Source: Apostichopus japonicus | Lineage: Eukaryota > Echinodermata > Holothuroidea > Aspidochirotida > Stichopodidae | Direction: 5' to 3' | Assembly (NCBI RefSeq): GCF_037975245.1 | Contig: NC_092577.1 | Span: 25,603,398 to 25,667,397, forward strand | Length of the DNA: 64,000 nucleotides | In this document: positions 49,501 through 61,500 of the stretch, one piece after another | Layout of the letters: every line of letters begins with the position of its first letter | How positions within the stretch are numbered: position 1 is the stretch's first letter | Made by a program: the position numbers and the translations under genes | The notes under the pieces: generated by a model | What the model saw: only the letters and a program-made list of their open reading frames with translations | What the model was told of the DNA's origin: nothing | Database searches by the model: none

Positions 49501-52500
49501 AAAGGTGTGCGGAAGTGAATCTGTCCAATTCTGTGATCCCAGCGTCGGGACTAGCAGACACAGAAGCCCCGAGTCTGTCAAGACCCGAGTCTGGGACACA
49601 GTTAAAGTCTCCGACCATGACACATGGAGCACTACCAGGAACAAAGGAAGGCAGTGTGTTAAAAAAATCTCGTCTAGCAGAAGGCCGATTGGGAGCATAC
49701 ACATTGCAAAGGGAGATGTTACCCTGTGGATACTTGAAAAGAATGCAAACCAATCGGCCCTCGTGATCCGTCTCCACCCTAGTTGCACAACCCGCCTGAC
49801 GAGGTGACAGGAGGATGACAGTGCCACAGGATGAAGACGAACCAAACGAAGCATGCAGCCCACCACCCCACTCATAGGCCCATAGAGGGACATCTTCTTC
49901 CAAAATATGTGTTTCTTGTAGGCAAACGCAGTCGACTTCCATTGAAATACAATATTGGAAAATGCGACTGCGCTTGCGATGATCCCTCATGCCATTGACG
50001 TTCAAGGTGGCAACTGAAAATGTATGGGCCATGAGAGGGCAATGGGGCAAAACTACGCCGACGTCGATTCTGTAAGCTTCAAGCGCGCTCTAGACGACAT
50101 ATCGTCGTCAGAGTCGTCACTTGAGGCCGACCTTTTCAGTGAGGGTTCCCCCATCTCGTCGTACCAGCTCGTCCCAGTGGCACGTTTCGGCTCGACGATC
50201 ACCGAGCCTCCGGAGTCGCTGTCAGACATAGCCTCCGGAGACCGGACGACCGAGTCGTCGTCAGACAGAGTCTCCGGATCTGGCGATACCGGCGGCGGAC
50301 TGGGGACGGAACTGGACGGGTTGATGGGGGAAGCTGGTGGAGACCCCGTGTCCGCTTCGCTGTGTGGTGGAGACGGTGCGGGCACGGGGTTGATGGGGGA
50401 AGCTGGTGGAGACTTTCTCGGTGCGGGCACGGGGTCTGCAACTACGGGGGAGGGTGAAGGAGGTGCGGAGAGTGAATCCTCACCCGTTTCCCCCTCCTTG
50501 CGTGAAGCCTCCTCCGGGGCAGTAGGTGCGCCAGAACTTGGCGCCTTTGCTTGACCCCCACTCTTTGTCATAAAGACATAAGAGGAGGGACAAGCGCGAA
50601 AGACATGTCCCTCCTTCCCACAGAGTGAGCACACGACTTCGCTTGGGCAAGCAGAGGTATCATGCCCAAGACGAAGGCAGCGCCCACACTTTTTATTTGG
50701 GCAGCCCTTAGCTTCGTGCCCGGTCTCCCCACACCTGAAGCAGGTACGGGGCTGACCGGGGTAACGCACGTGAGCTTTATGCCCGGCAATAAAAAGGAAG
50801 GAGGGAATGTCCTGCTTGAGGTCGATCCGAACCTGTCGGTGCCCGTTGAACACCCCAGGGGCCTGTGCGTAGGAGCACATTTTAATAGCTTTGACAGCCC
50901 CGAACCGACCTAAAACAGTTGCGACAAGTTCTTGACGCACCTCTAATCCTACGTGGATGACAGTTACCCATACGGAACGTTCGTATGGAGTAACTGTCAA
51001 ACCTTCAACCCCACTCAGCAACGTGACACCCTTCTGCCGGGTCACGTCACTGGTAAAACGTAGATCATACGTATTACGACCCTGGAGAGCTTGTAAAGCA
51101 TCAACCTCTCCAGGCACAACAACACCCTTACTCTTTAAAATACTAAAAACTTGCACCGGTGGAACCGCTTGTTCACCGGTGAAGGTCAACTTAACAATTT
51201 TCGAATCACGGCGCGATGCCATGATACCGAAGGTGGCTAGGCCAGAGGAGTAACAAAAACAAAAACAAACTAAACACAGGTTTAAACTGAAAACGATATA
51301 CGATAACTATATACGACGAACGCACACCCGCCTGGCGGGAAGTATAGCACAGTACAGTAAGGTAAGATAGTAGCTGTATCAGATGGAGAGCGAGAGCGAA
51401 AAACACGTCTGCACTCCACGAAAGCCAACTGCCAACTCCATGTGCCAAACATATGTGTTGTTCTATAGACTGTGTATGCTGATTAGTTGTTTATATTTAC
51501 CATACACATGTGTTGTTCCATAGACTGTGTATGCTGATTAGTTGTTTATATTTACCATTCATATGTGTTGTTCCAAAGACTGTATGCTGAATAGTTTATA
51601 TTTACCAAACATACTGTATGTGTTGTTCCATAGACTGTGTATGCTGATTAGTTGTTGATATTTACCATACATACTGTATGTGTTGTTCCATAGACTGTGT
51701 ATGCTGATTAGTTGTTTATATTTACCATTCATATGTGTTGTTCCAAAGACTGTATGCTGAATAGTTTATATTTACCAAACATACTGTATGTGTTGTTCCA
51801 TAGACTGTGTATGCTGATTAGTTGTTGATATTTACCATACATACTGTATGTGTTGTTCCATAGACTGTGTATGCTGATTAGTTGTTTATATTTACCATTC
51901 ATATGTGTTGTTCCAAAGACTGTATGCTGAATAGTTTATATTTACCAAACATATGTGTTGTTCTATAGACTGTGTATGCTGATTAGTTGTTTATATTTAC
52001 CATTCATATGTGTTGTTCCAAAGACTGTATGCTGAATAGTTTATATTTACCAAACATACTGTATGTGTTGTTCCATAGACTGTGTATGCTGATTGGTTGT
52101 TGATATTTACCATACATACTGTATGTGTTGTTCCATAGACTGTGTATGCTGATTAGTTGTTTATATTTACCATTCATATGTGTTGTTCCAAAGACTGTAT
52201 GCTGAATAGTTTATATTTACCAAACATACTGTATGTGTTGTTCCATAGACTGTGTATGCTGATTAGTTGTTGATATTTACCATACATACTGTATGTGTTG
52301 TTCTTTATAGACTGTATGCTGATTAGTTGTTGATATTTACCATACATATGTGTTGTTCTTTATAGACTGTGTATGCTGATTAGTTGTTGATATTTACCAT
52401 ACATACTGTATGTGTTGTTCCATAGACTGTGTATGCTGATTAGTTGTTGATATTTACCATACATACTGTATGTGTTGTTCTTTATAGACTGTATGCTGAT

Positions 52501-55500
52501 TAGTTGTTGATATTTACCATACATATGTGTTGTTCTTTATAGACTGTGTATGCTGATTAGTTGTTGATATTTACCATACATACTGTATGTGTTGTTCTAT
52601 ATAGGCTGTGTATGCTGATTAGTTGTTGATATTTACCATACATATGTGTTGTTCTTTATAGACTGTGTATGCTGATTAGTTGTTGATATTTACCATACAT
52701 ATGTGTTGTTCTTTATAGACTGTGTTTGCTGATTAGTTGTTGATATTTACCATACATACTGTATGTGTTGTTCCAAAGACTGTATGCTGAATAGTTTATA
52801 TTTACCAAACATACTGTATGTGTTGTTCCATAGACTGTGTATGCTGATTAGTTGTTGATATTTACCATACATACTGTATGTGTTGTTCTTTATAGACTGT
52901 ATGCTGATTAGTTGTTGATATTTACCATACATACTGTATGTGTTGTTCTTTATAGACTGTGTATGCTGATTAGTTGTTGATATTTACCATACATACTGTA
53001 TGTGTTGTTCCATAGACTGTGTATGCTGATTAGTTGTTGATATTTACCATACATACTGTATGTGTTGTTCTTTATAGACTGTATGCTGATTAGTTGTTGA
53101 TATTTACCATACATATGTGTTGTTCTTTATAGACTGTGTATGCTGATTAGTTGTTGATATTTACCATACATACTGTATGTGTTGTTCCATAGACTGTGTA
53201 TGCTGATTAGTTGTTGATATTTACCATACATACTGTATGTGTTGTTCTATATAGACTGTGTATGCTGATTAGTTGTTGATATTTACCATACATACTGTAT
53301 GTGTTGTTTTCTATAGACTGTGTATGCTGATTAGTTGTTGATATTTACCATACATACTGTATGTGTTGTTCTATATAGACTGTGTATGCTGATTAGTTGT
53401 TGATATTTACCATACATACTGTATGTGTTGTTTTCTATAGACTGTGTATGCTGATTAGTTGTTGATATTTACCATACATACTGTATGTGTTGTTCTATAT
53501 AGACTGTGTATGCTGATTAGTTGTTGATATTTACCATACATACTGTATGTGTTGTTCTATATAGACTGTGTATGCTGATTAGTTGTTGATATTTACCATA
53601 CATACTGTATGTGTTGTTTTCTATAGACTGTGTATGCTGAATAGTTTATATTTACCAAACATACTGTATGTGTTGTTCCATAGACTGTGTATGCTGATTA
53701 GTTGTTGATATTTACCATACATACTGTATGTGTTGTTTTCTATAGACTGTGTATGCTGATTAGTTGTTGATATTTACCATACATACTGTATGTGTTGTTC
53801 TATATAGACTGTGTATGCTGATTAGTTGTTGATATTTACCATACATACTGTATGTGTTGTTTTCTATAGACTGTGTATGCTGATTAGTTGTTGATATTTA
53901 CCATACATACTGTATGTGTTGTTCTATATAGACTGTGTATGCTGATTAGTTGTTGATATTTACCATGCATATGTGTTGTTCTTTATAGACTGTGTATGCT
54001 GATTAGTTGTTGATATTTACCATACATACTGTATGTGTTGTTCCATAGACTGTGTTTGCTGATTAGTTGTTGATATTTACCATACATACTGTATGTGTTG
54101 TTCTATATAGACTGTGTATGCTGATTAGTTGTTGATATTTACCATACATACTGTATGTGTTGTTCTATATAGACTGTGTATGCTGATTAGTTGTTGATAT
54201 TTACCATGCATATGTGTTGTTCTTTATAGACTGTGTATGCTGATTAGTTGTTGATATTTACCATACATACTGTATGTGTTGTTCCATAGACTGTGTATGC
54301 TGATTAGTTGTTGAAATTTACCATACATATGTGTTGTTCTTTATAGACTGTGTATGCTGATTAGTTGTTGATATTTACCATACATACTGTATGTGTTGTT
54401 CCATAGACTGTGTACACTTCTAAAGGTGTGTTAACTACCTCTCAATGTGATTTGCTGGCTAAACTGATGGAAATTTACGAAATAAGTGTTGTAGTATGGC
54501 ATGTGTTGTATTGGCATTGTATGGCATGTATTGTAACACAAAAGACATGGTTTGTCATAGTCATTTACTAGTGTTTGCACGGGTTATCCGGGTACCCGGG
54601 TACCCGCCCGACTCGATACTACCCGGTTCCTAATTTATTACCCGAATCCTAAGCAAAGTGTGATCTAAAAAAAAATTGGCAAACCGACGGTTAGGCAGAT
54701 TTCCCATTGACTTAGTGTGGTGTTAGGCTACAATGTGGTCGAAGATAACGGCAATAACGAAGGGGCCCGCTATTCGCGATACTACCCGGTTCCTAATTTA
54801 TTACCTGAATCATGCGCAAAGTGTGATTGTTTAAAAAAAAATGGCAAACCGATGGTTAGGCTGATTTCCCATTGACTTAATGTGTTGTTAGGCTACCATG
54901 TGGTCGAACGTAACAGCAATAACGAAAGTATTCCATGGATATCTTATAACTGCGTCACAACTCCAGCTAATAAACAGATGGCTAGGCTAGACTATCCCCA
55001 TTGACTTAGTGTGGTGTTAGGCAACCATGTGGTCAAACGTAACAGCAATAACGAAAGTATTCCATGGATATCTTATAACTGCGTCACAACTCCAGCAAAT
55101 AAACAGATGGTTAGGCTTAGCTAGATTTCTCATTGACTTAGTGTGGTGTTAGGCTACCATGTGGAAGAAATTATTATTTATTCATTCGTTTATTTCAAAG
55201 AAGGAAAGGCTGGAATTTTACGCGATGTTTATGGATTATAGACGGGATAACTAAAATATAGTAATCGCAAGTGGCTTTTTACTAATCGTTTATTCCAAAT
55301 GCGATCAAATTGCCCGAATCGCGCAATCTCGCGGCTAATGCAAACCCTGGGCCTGCATAATAGATAGTAGTAGTATTAAAAACTGTTTAAGAGCTAAATT
55401 GGATATTTATATGGTTTGATCCAATAGACGTGCACGAGCTAGCATAAGCAGCGGCGGCAGTGTGATGTTAGTAGTAATGCTAATTATAATTAAATAATTA

Positions 55501-58500
55501 ATTTATTAACAAGTTAATGAAAGAAACAGAAGCAAATAAAAATTATTGAGGGAGGTTTTATACCTTATCTTACACCTAGGTATTTGAACATGAAAACATT
55601 GTCAGTAGAGAATATAATGCATTTATTACAGCATCCAATATGTAATTTCTTGAAAATCGTGATACACGAGGGTAAACAAATTTTTTCCGGGTACCCGGAT
55701 ACCCGACGGGTAACGGCCCTCGGGTACCCGGTTCCCGATTTTTGGACCCGTGTAAACACTATCATTTACAGTTGTATTAATTTGTGAAATTCCATGAATT
55801 TTGTTTGTTCCAGATATAATATAATTCCAGTCCTTGCAGACATACTCAGTGAGAGCGTGAAAGAAAAGGTCTCTAGGATCATACTGGCTGTATTTAGGGT
55901 AAGTGCTATAGGTAATTATTGACATAGTTAATTAATAGGGTTGCACTGAACCAATATGGTTAACAGTAAACCTGTAGCCTAACATCATGCCAAATATCGG
56001 TGTAAATTGTACCAATATGATAACAATATCAGTAAACCTGTAGCCTAACGTTATGCCATATCTGTGTACATTGAACTCTTCACTTGTAACTAAAAATCTC
56101 AATGTCTACTATCTAAGTTCAGGACACAAGAACATTGTTGCACAGTCATCATAGTCACACTTCACAATAGGACTACGAAATGTTGAAATGCAAACTCAAC
56201 ATTCTTGAAGTCGTCCTCATTCAATGTCAATGTTGAATAGCATTGTAGCAGGCATGAGACTCTTCCGCGGAAACGCGGATTTCCGATTTTTTTTTTTTTC
56301 ATTTTCGCGTTTTTTCTCGTAATTTGCGTTTTTTATTATTTTTTATTACTTTTTTTATTTAATTTTTTTTATTTAATTTTTTTTTTTTTTTTTGCCGAAC
56401 ATGCTGGACTGTGAAGGGAAGGAACACCGAATTTGACCAGTGGTGGAATCAAGTAGCACAAAGCAAGCAAAAAAGCCTTTTTTTGGTTCACAAAAGCTAA
56501 TGGATAAATTATACAAGCAGAAATTCCACACTTTTTTGGCGAGTTACGTGATGTGATAGATTCCATCTATCCACCATTTAGATAGAGTCCACCATTTTGC
56601 ATCTAAGCCCTCCTTACCTGACAAAAAATTCTAAAGGGGAGGGGGATACCCCCTCCCCTTAAGCCCCTCCCCCAGGACGGCGATCGATAAATTTCAGGTT
56701 TTTTTCCCCCGGCTCGGTCTCATCCCTGATTGTAGATGATTCTGTGTCCCCCACACACACTCAGTTGACTTCCCGATAGTTTATTGAGCAACCCCCTTTG
56801 TTGTTGGTGGTCATCAGTTAATAGTTAATTTGGTGCCATAATGTGCTCTTCAGGCATGCAGGGATTATAAGTTGCAACTACCAGCTTTCAACAAAATAAA
56901 CTTGTAAGCATTGGTAAGCACTTGTAAGCGAAGGTTTCTAGTAGAGGTCCCCATTGGAGCCCATGCATGTTTATTATGTATAAATACAGGGTTTCCGTAC
57001 GTCACATTTTGTCCCGTACGTCACATTTTTAAATTTGATAATTAGATTTGCAGTGAATATTATTTCAATTTTTTGGGGATGGATTTTGTTGAGCAATGTT
57101 CTTAATTAGAACTTTATAGAATATCACCAAAAAAAAACTGTTCCTCCATATCAAAACTTGAAAAAAAGTGCTGAAAATTGTGACGTACGGGACATCAGTA
57201 TTTGGACACTAGCTAATTAGCATATTTAATTGATGAACCCCCAAACATAATATGTCAAAATTATTGGAAGGAAGGGTTTATCATGTCCCGCGTAACTTAT
57301 ATTCAATTAGTTTATATTGCTGGCAGGGAAATAGGATTCCAAATGTCCCGTACGTCACACTGCAAGTTGAATTTATGCAAATTAGCTGGTTGTAATTATT
57401 CCAATAGGCAAAAAAATTAAAAAAAATTATGAAAATCTGAAACTTCAATAATTCAGCTTTAATATGACACCACATTTAGAGTGCTTCAATAAAGTTTGAA
57501 ATTTGGCTTCTAGGGATACAATAGCTTTGACCTGCCCTAAACCTGTAACCTAACATCATGCCATATCTGTGTACAACTATAATACATCTTTATAAAAACT
57601 TGCCTGTCTTTCACTGAATATAAATTTATAAAAATATAACATGTTTTCTTTTAGTCCTTTCCTTAATTTCCTACTTATTTTAGATGACATTAAGACTGAA
57701 CAATATTATGTTATGTTACCACAGCGCAAGTATAGCCTGTGCAATTGTTATACTAATCATTAGTCTAAATTATATATTGTTCTTCTAACCTTCACTGAAA
57801 CAATTATTTCGTTATAATTTACAGTCATTTGTCACTAATGGAAAGTGTGTTTTCTATCTAGCACACAAGGCATCCTAACCTATACGCACCTAAAATAACA
57901 GGCCTACAAGAAGTTTATACAAAGCTTTTCAACATGTCTGTATGTGCAAGTGTATTATATATTCAATTTCATATCAAAATGTCTGTCACAGCAGATAATT
58001 TTATGGTATAGTCTAAAATAGGTTTGTTATGCTCGGGTAGTGGTTATTTGAGCTGATTTGCCAAAATGACTGGTTGGGATGTATCAGTTATGTACTTCTG
58101 TTGTGTAGTTTATGAGTGAATAACACATTGATTGTGATCCTTTAGAATCACCCACACTTAAGGTGCTTTAATGCATTTGATTTCATTCCATGCAGTAAGG
58201 CTACTTCATCACAATACTGTGCATATCTTCTGTAGGTCTGCATTAGTGCAAGAACCTTGCTGATCAATTGAAGGACTTCAATAATGGTCAACACTTAAAT
58301 ATCTTGTGTGCAGTCTTACTGTTGAATGTTCTTATGTTAAATCCCTATAAAGCCAACTGGATATGTGATTCGATCACGTTGCACTTCATATCATTCTTCA
58401 GTGGATAATTTTCTGAAATGTAAAATTTAGGAAGAGTTTTACATTTGTAGAACCAGATAAACGAACAAAATAAAACGAAACAGTTGATGAAAGTCATAGT

Positions 58501-61500
58501 AATGTATATTCAAACGTTTTCGAAGATTTCACATCTTCCTCGTCAGGAAATAGATAATAAAATAATCTCTTATGTATAGTGCATGCGAAAGTTGTAGTAT
58601 TAATGATGACTATGTATGTTCAAAGATATAGGAGGTTCTAAAATAAGTTGAGAATAAATGACGATCCATGTTGAAATAGTTGATTGTTTAAAACGGGTTT
58701 AAGTTTCTTGATGTACAGTGCCTCCTTAATTTTAATTTCAAAGTCTGTATAGCCGCTGTCTATGACACTAAAGTTAGTGATGTTAGCTGATCGGCAGTCT
58801 ATACAGTGAGTGATATGCTCATAGATTGCAGATTTGTCAGATAAGTGCTCCTTGACCCTTGTAGCCAGATGTCTTTTAGTCTTACCGATGTAAGTTTGGT
58901 TCTTATCACAGGAACCTTCAAATGAATAGATGACATTGGCTTTAAGGGCCATGGGGGTCTTATCTTTCAAGGAAAAGTAATTACTGACTTTAAACGTTTT
59001 GAAAACTATAATACACTTCTTGTTAACGCCTCTAAAATGTTTAGTTAAGGATCTCTTGAGATTTAGTGAAGGGTGACCTATGAATGGAATGGTAATCATG
59101 TACTTACTGTCATCATCCTTATCCTGATTATCCACTTCAGAACTAAGTTTCTTATTGAGGAATTTGTATACACACTCTTCCAAAATCCTGCTGGGATAAC
59201 CATTATGGTGTAAAATCTCTTTTAATTTGGAGACCTCTGTATGGAATAAGGACCAATTGCTGCACACAACAAATGCCCTATTAAGGAAACAATTAATTAA
59301 GCCGATCTTCCAAACCCATGGACAAATGGCATGGAAATTGAGAATTACATTTGTATTAGTTGGCTTACGATAGACCATTGAACTGTATGATGAGTTAGTT
59401 TCAGAGGGTAAACACACCTCTGTGTCAAGAAAAGCAAGATGTTTCGGTCCAATTTCATGGGTAAATTTCAAATTTGGATGTAATTGGTTAAGAAAACCAA
59501 GGAAACTGTGAACATGATCCAAAGAATTAAACACACAGAAAATGTCATCCACATACCTGAGGTACAACATAGGGCCATAATCAGTACTATGAGTCATGAA
59601 ACTGTTTTCTAAATGAGCAAGGAAAAAATTAGCCAGAACTGGACCCAGAGGGCTACCCATTGTTACCCCATCAATTTGACAGTATAATTTCCCTTTATGG
59701 AGGAAATAACCACCTGTTGCAATCTGTAGTAACTTTTTGAAAACCTCTTTAGGATAAGAAGGCCTTGAATCTTGCCTGTAGACATATTCACAAACAATAT
59801 CAATAGTTTCATTTAGAGGGATATTAGTGAACAATGAAACCACATCATAACTCACAAGTTTGTGGGATGGTTTGAAATTAAAAGAATCTAGTCGTTCTAT
59901 GAAAGAAGCAGTTGAATCCAACATATAGGTTGTTGGCATACTGACTTTTATGATGTTTACAAGATATTTTGCAAGTTTGTATTCAGCAGTACTGATCATT
60001 GAGACAACAGGTCTGAGTGGCGTATTTTCTTTGTGAACCTTAGCCAGCCCATAGATTTTCCCAGGTTGACTGCCAGAAGGGATAAGGTTTTTAAAAATAA
60101 TATCAGGCAGGAAATTCTTCACATTTCTGTTCAAATATCTCACTATCGAATTTTCTTTAGATATAATAGGGTGTACTTTACCTTCGTCTACTTTAATTTC
60201 GTCTACTTTAATTAAAATTAAGGAGGCACTGTACATCAAGAAACTTAAACCCGTTTTAAACAATCAACTATTTCAACATGGATCGTCATTTATTCTCAAC
60301 TTATTTTAGAACCTCCTATATCTTTGAACATACATAGTCATCATTAATACTACAACTTTCGCATGCACTATACATAAGAGATTATTTTATTATCTATTTC
60401 CTGACGAGGAAGATGTGAAATCTTCGAAAACGTTTGAATATACATTACTATGACTTTCATCAACTGTTTCGTTTTATTTTGTTCGTTTATCTGGTTTCTG
60501 AAATGTAATTGGGAATGAAGGATGGAAAGGGCTAGGCTGACTAAAGTTGAATCTGGACACTGACTGCAATGAGGAGAGCTGTGTCATTCTTTGGTTAAGC
60601 AGTTTGTGAGGTTTGCTGGCTAAACACAACATCAGGAGTGATCTTAACAGCATTGTTTTTCTTTTCTTTATCAAGAACCTGATTGAGAAACCATTGGAAA
60701 AAGAGGTTACACAGGAGAATGCCCTGACTATGATACAGTGTAAAGTAGTGAAACACCTTGAGGTACTGGAAGGACAAAAGATTGAAGATGAAGACATCAG
60801 TGAGGACATAGAAATGCTGCAAGAAACACTACACAACAGCATGCATGACCTCAGGTAAGGCTACTTCACAAACTCAATACACCTCACAACAGCATGCATG
60901 ACCTCAGGTGAGGCTACTTCACAAACTCACAATACACCTCACAACAGCATGCATGACCTCAGGTGAGGCTACTTCACAAACTCACAATACACCTCACAAC
61001 AGCATGCATGACCTCAGGTGAGGCTACTTCACAAACTCACAATACACCTCACAATAGCATGCATGACCTCAGGTGAGGCTACTTCACAAACTCACAACAG
61101 CATGCATGACCCCAGGTAAGGCTACTTCACAAACTCACAATACACCTCACAACAGCATGCATGACCCCAGGTAAGGCTACTTCACAAATTCACAATACAC
61201 CTCACAACAGCATGCATGACCTCAGGTGAGGCTACTTCACAAACTCACAATACACCTCACAACAGCATGCATGACCCCAGGTAAGGCTACTTCACAAACT
61301 CACAATACACCTCACAACAGCATGCATGACCCCAGGTAAGGCTACTTCACAAACTCAAAATACACCTCACAACAGCATGCATGACCCCAGGTAAGGCTAC
61401 TTCACAAACTCAAAATACACCTCACAACAGCATGCATGACCCCAGGTAAGGCTACTTCACAAACTCACAACAGCATGCATGACCCCAGGTAAGGCTACTT

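Larger units (their letters stand above)
46473..51444 (-). mobile_element. full-length, apparently intact Tx1/L1-type LINE (family B)
   Basis: A 4972-bp element on the minus strand, antisense to ATP6V1H, inserted in a minisatellite with a 13-bp target duplication. In element order: a 5' UTR of about 220 bp including a CCCGCCAGGCGGG hairpin; ORF1 (51222-50053); a 20-base gap; ORF2 (50032-46640); and a 167-bp 3' UTR ending in a CCCGTATGACGGG hairpin and ACGTAAAAAG, without poly(A). Both ORFs lack stops or frameshifts, and all endonuclease and RT motifs are present. The clade is inferred from ORF2 resemblance to the Xenopus Tx1 protein and from the zinc-knuckle ORF1. Likely a young copy. Confidence 0.92.
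58424..60494 (-). mobile_element. Penelope-like retroelement, 5'-truncated with inverted terminal copy
   Basis: Flanked by a 14-bp direct repeat TTTCTGAAATGTAA (58410-58423, 60495-60508). On the minus strand it encodes an RT with a GIY-YIG-type endonuclease. The 3' 284 bp (58453-58736) are repeated in inverted orientation at 60211-60494, attached to the 5'-truncated RT. This tail-in-inverted-orientation structure is known for Penelope elements. Both arms contain a hammerhead-like motif. It lies antisense in ATP6V1H intron 6. Confidence 0.9.

Noticed and set aside
51445..54415. CRISPR-like or satellite gene array in the 55-62 bp repeats
   Set aside because: Tandem minisatellite without spacers; the short ORF at 52747 is a repeat translation.
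58638..60263. Residues 1-18 of the Penelope-like ORF as its true N-terminus
   Set aside because: They are encoded by the inverted repeat, antisense to the C-terminal codons, so they are not ancestral protein sequence.
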